Part shown: piece by piece, positions 57,039 through 64,000 of the stretch
Position numbering within the stretch: position 1 is the first letter of the stretch
Layout of the letters: the number at the start of each line of letters is the position of its first letter
From: Branchiostoma floridae
Lineage: Eukaryota; Chordata; Leptocardii; Amphioxiformes; Branchiostomatidae
Assembly (NCBI RefSeq): GCF_000003815.2
Contig: NC_049991.1
Coordinates: forward strand, 4,837,034-4,901,033
Length of the DNA: 64,000 nucleotides
Direction: 5' to 3'
Notes under the pieces: model-generated
Database searches by the model: none
Seen by the model: only the letters and a program-made list of their open reading frames with translations
What the model was told of the DNA's origin: nothing
Translations under genes and position numbers: made by a program

Positions 57039-60000
57039 AAAGCTGACATCTACAACCATGTGCATGGATACGAACAGACGAGAAAAATAGTCAACGGTGA
57101 AAGGAAGACCAACACTGAAGAAGACAAATACAGGTAAAGTTCATTTTTCTCACTATTTAAAAGGAGCACTTTTAAAGATAACCCATTAAATCCAAAAGGA
57201 CATCATATGATAATCATTTTAAAAAAATGTTGTTTTCTATGATATTATAGCTTTTCAAAGACATTTAGATTCTCCTGTAATTTACGGCCTAAATACACGT
57301 TATATTAAAATTGCATCTCAATAAATGTACTTTTCTGTTTTATTAATAGTTCTGTTCAAGTATTTGGATCAAGAAGGCCACTAGACAGAAGAAGATTAGA
57401 AGAGGCCCATCTACTGTATGCCTGTCTGAAGATCAGCAAAGACTACAGTCTAAAAGAAGACCACCAAATTTACAGCTCTACAAACTTGATGTGCGAGAAG
57501 ATAGCGCCAGATTTTCACAAATCCTTTGTGAAAAAAATGGTCGGGTAAGTAGTGTTTATGTATCTGACCATAAACGTTCGAAAATAATCGTTATAAATAT
57601 TTAAAGCTATTTACTCTTAAGGTAGCAGAACACAGTTTTTCGCCTATGGGGATTTCTATAGTTAAGGACCCCAAAGTGAGGTGGTTCGACGACTCAAAAA
57701 ATATATCAGGGTGCAAAAGTAATTAACAAGAATTCGATATGTTGGAGTTGAGGGTATAATCTACAACATATTTGAAAATGAGATGAAGTTTGCCTGCTCG
57801 TTTTCCCAGAAAGAACACTTTGAAATGACCCCCAGCGGAGGTCACCATACTGCAGCCGACACACGGAAGTAGCGGGAACCGTATTCGTGCGCGAAATTCT
57901 ACCCAGCCAAACAAACATCGTAACCCAACTCATATGGCCTCAAAACTTACATATTCCTCTACTATCCACCACAGTTTCCGACTCGTTGACGTGCACAGAA
58001 AAATTTCTATGGCTTTTCAAGAACTGCGACGCCCTATTTTGTGCCCGACCTACTTATGTCCACGGGGGTCGCCCATAAATACTGTGTTATGCGACCTTAT
58101 AGCAAATATAAGTGAAATTCCTCCAGTCATGTTCATACACAAATTGCGATTATTTCGATCTATAACAAGCAGTATAATCTTTTAACATGAAGCGAGTTTA
58201 ACGTGTAAATTCTATTTGTTGTCCGATTTAGAGCATCGCTGTGCGATCCCTGGATGTTCCTTTTGCATCGTGATTGACGGAAATGCAAAACACCACCGTC
58301 AGGTGTGTGGAGTAAAAGAAGGAACGATAGAATTCCCCGGATTGCCAGGAAGTATTAAGACCGGTAAGTTTTAAACCGATTAAGTTTCCTTTCACAAAGA
58401 AAAATATTTTTAAAATCGTCAAAACACTTAGTCTTCTGTTGAAATGTTGTTTATTTGTTATTCTTTTATCGCAGAGTTGATAAAGGTTAAATCATGCTTT
58501 TTTTATTAGGCTGCATCAATACACCCGCAAAAGGATCTCGATTCTGCAAAAGTTGCAAGGAGTTTGTCTGCGAGATGAAAAACGCAAAAGATGAAGACAC
58601 TAGCTCATATGAACCAGGCACCAACAAAAAAGATCCATACATGATAGAAGAAATCATTGACATTAAAGAAATGAGGACGATGACACTGTACAAAGTTAGT
58701 TCTTATCTTTTTTTTGTAAATGTGATATACGTTTATGAAAAGATTATAATTTCGTTATATATCGTAACAGTTAAAGCAAAGTCATAACAATTCTGATAAT
58801 AGCAAAATCATGTTTATGAATGTTTTAACACTAACAGTTTGTCTACAATCTAAATTGTATATGGTTTGAAGTTTTTATTTCTAAATAACTTGTAATAAAC
58901 TAAAATCTACTATCAACATTTTGCAGGTACGAAGATTCCCAGATCAAAAAGAGTGTTGGGAGAGAGAGGATGCGCTTCCGACAAGACTGATAGCAAAATT
59001 CAAAAGAGGCGAAACGCGTGGACTGAGGCCAAAGGCCAATGGAACATTCCTTTGGCAAAACAACTAACACAATCCTACTACAAGAGCCTGAAGAAGGACC
59101 AAAACGGTTAAAGTCAAATCACAAAACATCTAAGACAAGGTAAAATATAAAATTTGTATTATGGTAATAACAGTTTTCAAAACGATATAAAGTAGATATT
59201 TGTATATTAACATAAGTATTATTTATGTCTTAGACATCCATTTACAAAGATTTTAAAATAGTCAAGTATAAAATTTTCACGTATAAGTGTAAGAAACACA
59301 TATGTATGCAACATTTTCAGTGGTTTTGCTGTCGCTTATGAAGATGACAGCGAGGTTAACTTTGAAGGCGGTAACAGAAAGCTTAACTGCAACACTGAGA
59401 AAGACAGGAATGGCGTCAGACTTAACGAAATCACGGCAGGTAAGTTATTTGATATCTTTAAATGTAAGCATAGATAACGCTTCATACAAGTTTCATTGAT
59501 TGTTGTGAATAAAAAAAGGTTTTTAGTACAGATGATGTTATTGTCTTAATATCAATTGCGTTAAACTTTAAAGGTGTGTTGGCAATAATGCGGCCCTGCA
59601 ACGTCATCCTGGGACTGCACGAGCTTTTCTGCACGGAATCCAAAGCGCAGGTATATGCACATCTGCATTGCCTTTTCTTACGCCAGGAGATGAAGACAAC
59701 AGGTTGGTGACTTTTATTCATGGTTATACCTTGTTTAATATTAATTTTTAAAATTTTACTAAACGATAAATACTCTATGTGTTAAATTTGTAAATGAAGA
59801 AGCAAAACTAATTTAATCTCAAAGAAGCCAAGGCTCATTGAATTATTTGATAACACTTTATAACATATGCATATTCTACCTTAAAAAAACATGATTTATG
59901 AAGCATTTCTTTGTAAAAAAAAAATTCAGATTTCATCATATACGACGACGGTTGTCACCTCAAGAAATTTGCACGAAATCCTATAAGATCCACGGCCACA

Positions 60001-60474
60001 GAGACAACAAAAAGACTTGCCAACACAGAAATCCTTGTTGACAGGATGCACATGAAAGGCCACGTAGACCCATGGTGCAGGAAGACATGCAACACAAACA
60101 ATCATAGAGAGTTGGATGAGGTAAATCATTTTTATTTAATTATGTTTATTCAATAACTGTTTCGATTTAAAGTTCATTATTAAATCTATTCTCTGTCATA
60201 TTATAATCAAATCCTTAAATGTCGAAGTGGCGCAACATTTATGATGATTTATTGCTATCAAAATTTATTAAAATTCTAAAAAATGTCTAACCTTTCGTAC
60301 TTACAGGTAGATACAGAAGTGTGTGAACAAGTGTTCAGTTGGTTGTCTAGGTACAGCAGGATGACAAAGCACATGAATCGTGAAAGATTCATCTTCTTCC
60401 TGCTGTACCTAGCCCATCTCCACAATGTTCGAGAAGAGAGAAAATTGGAGACAGCAGGACTGCTAAACTCCTAA
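57039..60474 (+). pseudogene. KDZ-like transposase gene with zinc cluster and chromodomain-like segment, 9 exons, two frameshifts
   Basis: Exons: 57039-57133, 57350-57544, 58232-58363, 58510-58694, 58927-59139, 59321-59439, 59574-59702, 59930-60120, 60307-60474 (stop). They encode, in order: YNHVHGYEQTRK; FGSRRPLDRRRLEEAHLLYA; a Cys/His cluster (HRCAIPGCSFCIVIDGN, HHRQVC, FPGLPGSIKTGC, FCKSC); a chromodomain-like stretch (MIEEIIDIKE, ECWEREDALPTRLIAKF); and the KDZ-type core: CNTEKD, GVLAIMRPC, ILGLHELFCTES, FIIYDDGCHLKKFARN, MKGHVDPWCRK, VDTEVCEQVFSWLSRYSRMT. CNTEKD, YDDGCH and DTEVCEQ are the likely D-D-E positions. Most phases agree, except two points: entry to exon 3 (near 58235, consistent with loss of 2 bp) and an A-run near 59067 (1 extra base). 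The first exon was not found. KDZ elements and their Cys clusters are known from fungi and animals. Whether this copy is a transposon or a captured gene is open. Confidence 0.8.
57620..58097. mobile_element. 478-bp TA-flanked MITE in an intron of the KDZ-like gene
   Basis: Ends aggtagcagaacacagt (57620 on) and its imperfect complement actgtgttatgcgacct (to 58097) are flanked by TA on both sides (57618-57619, 58098-58099). A TA duplication is typical of Tc1/mariner-like MITEs. No transposase frame inside. It separates exons 2 and 3 of the KDZ-like gene, enlarging that intron to 687 bp where the others are 140-230 bp. Confidence 0.75.
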
Positions 60475-60668
60475 AAATTGAAATTAAAGTTCAACAAAAT
60501 AATGAATGCAATATACGTCCAATGAATCTAACCTTAATAGAAGCTGTTCAGTTATTTATTATCAATCATCTTGTGTAAAACTTTCTTAAGTCCGCTGGCA
60601 AGAACAGAGCCAAATATTTGCGAAGGTTGATTGATCTCCATTTGTCTAGGCGGTGACGTTCATTTTTT

Positions 60669-61148
60669 GCATTGCCGCGCCAGCGGCAATGCCTTATGCC
60701 CACTATTTACATGGTTGGATGGTCGGATGGATCAATGGTTCAAGCAATGTTAACCCAGCCCTTCCAAAGCCCCTTCCAAAGGCCCTTCTTTCCTTGCCGA
60801 GTTTCATTGCTTAGTTAGACAATGGTACATTCCAGGCGAGTATTAAAACTCTCTTCTAGACGCATGTTACTGTATGTGGTCCAGCGTAATAAATCTACGC
60901 TTTAACTCACCATGTTTAGATAAAGATATATCACAAATTGCATCAGAAGGAACTTATTTTGTAATGAAAAATAATGCATATTCATTGTGGGTCAAAAAGT
61001 TTTACAAGACCTGTTTAATGTGCCAATAATTCATGTGACATAAATTATGATAATGAGGTAAATTTCCAATATCCCCTTTTGCTGCATTTCCTACTGAAGT
61101 CGCTAGGTGTCGCTCTCAGCAGTTCAGTCATAAAATACGCGGCAATGC
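60669..61148. mobile_element. 480-bp inverted-repeat element (gcattgccgcg ends)
   Basis: gcattgccgcg at 60669-60679 and its exact complement cgcggcaatgc at 61138-61148. Just inside the left end a further gcggcaatgc makes a 10-bp-stem hairpin (60669-60692). No coding frame. Target duplication not clear. Confidence 0.55.
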
Positions 61149-61958
61149 ACAGCTTTTCTTAAAAGATTTCTTGTTTGTGTTGTAACCTTAGCATTGCGCG
61201 TCTTTGTGAAACGTACATGTTACCCTCTATCGATGTTTCCTACAATAACACGCTTAATGAATTCTAGTCACTCCTGCAACCATGGTAATTCAAGGGCTTC
61301 CATATAATATTCAAAAGAAAATTGCATTGTGTAGCATCACCAGTGACTAAAATTTACTGTATGAATTTATAGTCATAATTTGACGTCATAATTACTTTGA
61401 TATATATAGTTCAAGGGTGAAAAGTTGCGGTTGTCGAAATACCCCTTTTCTTTTTTTCTTCTAAAAGCTGGTACTTAGATTTATGTCGTTGTTTTCTTGC
61501 AAACATGCTTCCTCAGTATTCGTTTTCAACTCGTAATTATTGTTGTCAACCTCAAATATAAGCAAGAGTTCCATGGATACCATGGAAAAATTGAGCGTGC
61601 AAATACAATTCTTTCCGTTACTGTTTTCAAACAGGCGCTAACTGAACGGCAGTGACACCGCCAAATCATCGGCGTGAGGGATTCCTGACCATCGATACCT
61701 CGACCTGATGTGCTAACAAGGATGATGATCCTGATTAATGCTGGCACAAATCTGAACTTTGTTTAATTTCGTAGAATAAGACGACGAAGAAGAAGACTAC
61801 AACAAAGTTGCGCCGTCACACCAGCCATGTTTATTGGGTGTAACCATGGAGGGGCGAGGATGTCCAAGAATTGTCAGTTACTGTAATTTGTTTTAAAACT
61901 CCCCTTTTCACTGTCCAACATGAAAATATTTAGCAATTGAAATCAATTTTATATTATT
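61149..61958. other. Unassigned stretch
   Basis: No recognised gene. Confidence 0.2.
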
Positions 61959-61962
61959 TTAA

Positions 61963-62927
61963 CCCTCAAACCACCGTAGCTTTTTTGTGACGTAGATTAC
62001 CGAATGGGGTCAAAACTGACCCCAAAACATTTTGTACAAATACATTTTTTTGTGTGACTCTTTTTGTGATTTTTATATATGTTTAGTTTCATTAATCTAT
62101 GTGGAACAGTCTGACATGATTAGGCGAGAATATTTCTAGCTCATTGTCATAATTTATGCAAAAGATCATGAGGACCACATTTTGCACCAATGCTATTCAG
62201 ACCGGGAAGGAGGTTTTTGATGCCAACTCCAATGCCTTATAGCGACTGAATGGCTTATGCTAGGGCCACCAAACTTTTTAGAAAATGTTGAAAGCAAAAA
62301 TTTTCAGTGAACAAAGTATGTTCATCATTTTTCATGTTGCCATTGCAACAAAATTCTGACAGACATATTTATTGCTAATTATTATTATTATTAAGTTTTC
62401 TAATTTTGTATTAAACATTTAAGTTTTAAGGTTTTCTTAGCAGATATCAGTTGTTTATCACATCTTATGAAACTCAATGTAAATTTCATAGCTCAATATT
62501 CATAATTTATGCTAATTTAATGACGTCATCAGGCAAAATCCAAGATGGCGGCCGAGATTACCTTAATGACGTCATAATGTCGTCATATAACATGATATTG
62601 GCACAAAAGCTGTTACAATAATTTTGGCTTACATGTACATCATTCTCTGAAAGTTTCGTGATCCTAAGATAAGTAGTTCAGGTGTGGGTCGCAAAAGTTT
62701 GTTTAAAAAAATGCTGGGGTCAGTTTTGACCCCACTGGACCATACATAAACTTTTTAAGATAACTTAATCAATAATGAGCCAATCTCGTTAAAAACGTAT
62801 AAGAAGTTATAGGACATATATACAAACAAACTCATGGGAGGAAATTTGTTTTCGACCAGAAACGCCATGATGGCACACATCGATATACGTCTGGGGTCAG
62901 TTTTGACCCCATACGGTGGTTTGAGGG
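61963..62927. mobile_element. 965-bp piggyBac-like MITE related inside to 49012-49963
   Basis: TTAA (61959-61962 and 62928-62931) flanks ccctcaaaccaccgta and its exact complement tacggtggtttgaggg. Next to the ends lie ggggtcaaaactgacccc and complements, again at about 62710. The interior repeats blocks of the other element: ctattcagaccggg (62188-62201), cttatgctagggccaccaaa (62251-62270), tttttcatgttgccattgca, aaaatccaagatggcgg. There is no coding frame. Confidence 0.85.
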
Positions 62928-62931
62928 TTAA

Positions 62932-63803
62932 TCACAAAATTTTGCGTCCCGTGTCTTGGTGTGATACACTGAAGCTTGATAAAATAAAATTACCAACCTG
63001 GTAACCATATGGAACAGTCTGATGTGACGTCATTTATTCGCGCCATCTCTGAATTTTGTAAGGTGTTGCACGATCTTATTGCACTGTGAGAGGACAGTGC
63101 CTCGGATGACGGACAACGCACGAAACTAAAGTACGGGTGTACGGCTATTACACTGAGCGCGAGAAAACCGAGCGTTTCCTACCCTTATACATAGCGTTAT
63201 AAGGTGAACTTACTTAGTAGCACTCGGCCCTCTCTCGCGCTTTCTGTTTAAACGGGTAGAATTATCATCACTTATCCTAAAGTATCCTGCAATATTGAAA
63301 AAAAAAACCCACAAGATTATTAAGAAGAATTGTCTTTTTGTGGCATCTGTTTGTCTTAAGGATGAAACGGAGTTAGGTTTACTACCAGCGTCCAAGAAAC
63401 ATTTAAGTCTGTTTACCATCTGTAAACATGGCTATGAACATAAGCAATGGAATGTCTGATGCCCGTCGAATGTTTTAAGTTGGCGTGTATCTTCTATGTA
63501 GCTTCTGCACTAGCAGTTCAAGTGAATGGTGGCCCAAACTTACATCACTACCATCTAAGTCTATACATGACCAAGATACCAAGAACACAACCAGCATGTC
63601 CAAAGGCAAAGCCATGTTTGAATCTTCTATATTACAATGTGAAAATATTTAACATATTTCATCTGCGACAATCATTGGTACATGAAATGAGAAGGTAAAT
63701 CGAAAAAGACTGCACGATGTTTATCATAACATTTAACATTATTCATTGAAAATCTAAAATTTACCAATGATAAAGTTCGGTTACGACTGAAAAAACTCCA
63801 TTC
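62932..63803. other. Unassigned stretch up to the assembly gap
   Basis: No recognised gene. The 83-codon frame at 63447-63698 has a hydrophobic start (CFKLACIFYVASALAVQV) that could pass for a signal peptide but nothing else supports it. Confidence 0.2.
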
Positions 63804-63903
63804 NNNNNNNNNNNNNNNNNNNNNNNNNNNNNNNNNNNNNNNNNNNNNNNNNNNNNNNNNNNNNNNNNNNNNNNNNNNNNNNNNNNNNNNNNNNNNNNNN
63901 NNN
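63804..63903. other. Assembly gap (100 N)
   Basis: The run of N has the round size used for gaps of unknown length. The flanks repeat each other: cggttacgactgaaaaaact ccattc on the left and cggttagactgaaaaattcc atttc on the right. A tandem repeat probably caused the gap. Confidence 0.95.
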
Positions 63904-64000
63904 GTACCGATAAGTCGGTTAGACTGAAAAATTCCATTTCGTGAACATATTTTCATGAACGGCTGACAAGTTAATGATAAATGTTTTCGGCATTATAGTC

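Noticed and set aside
63447-63698. Secreted small protein with signal peptide
   Set aside because: Only a hydrophobic start supports it. No splice context, family or conserved cysteine pattern was found.

Overview
The window is metazoan nuclear DNA. It has GT-AG introns, no operons, A/T-rich non-coding sequence and a dense layer of mobile elements in every stage of decay: several clades of LINE, a Penelope-like element, pogo-like and KDZ-like transposases, a tRNA-derived SINE and many short inverted-repeat elements. A lancelet (Branchiostoma) or another marine invertebrate deuterostome would fit. That is an inference from repeat content, because no single-copy host gene was recognised. A 100-base run of N near the right edge shows it comes from a draft assembly.

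Layout. 1-12.4 kb: LINE relics (a CR1-like tail, an ORF2 tail, a zinc-knuckle protein, an 'IPGC / WLDLANAYGS' reverse transcriptase, two fragments of RT family A, a Tx1/L1-like RT), a 341-bp fold-back element and a gag-like zinc-knuckle frame. 13.8-17.1 kb: a relic of an invertebrate repeat protein with an NHEEAD-type motif, then a 5'-truncated RTE-clade LINE broken by two frameshifts. 17-31 kb: mostly unassigned sequence with a Penelope-like RT relic, local tandem duplications and a third family A fragment.

31.57-38.95 kb is the centrepiece: an apparently complete 7.4-kb two-gene DNA transposon flanked by AT. One gene (4 exons, + strand, 485 aa) encodes a THAP-domain DDE transposase of the IS5/DDE_Tnp_4 type. 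The convergent gene (7 exons, - strand, 601 aa) encodes a protein with a SWIM zinc finger, a YqaJ-type nuclease and a PHD finger. All exons join in frame with GT-AG junctions, and the catalytic residues I could place are present. A SINE sits in an intron of the first gene and a small fold-back element in an intron of the second. The organisation fits the ISL2EU class of eukaryotic transposons.

40.3-48.0 kb: two long blocks sharing three segments in the same order and orientation, both with LINE family A on the minus strand. 48.2-52 kb: a pogo-like transposase relic, a 952-bp TTAA-flanked palindromic element and a 265-bp inverted-repeat element. 51.9-53.0 kb: an unrecognised 3-exon minus-strand gene with one in-frame stop. 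54.57-55.23 kb: a 12-copy minisatellite with alternating 53- and 60-bp units. 55.5-56.2 kb: another LINE relic.

57.0-60.5 kb: a 9-exon KDZ-like transposase gene, with a zinc-binding cluster, a chromodomain-like segment and a DDE-type core, bearing two apparent frameshifts and a TA-flanked element in one intron. 60.7-62.9 kb: two more inverted-repeat elements, one a TTAA element sharing its interior with the one at 49 kb but with different termini.
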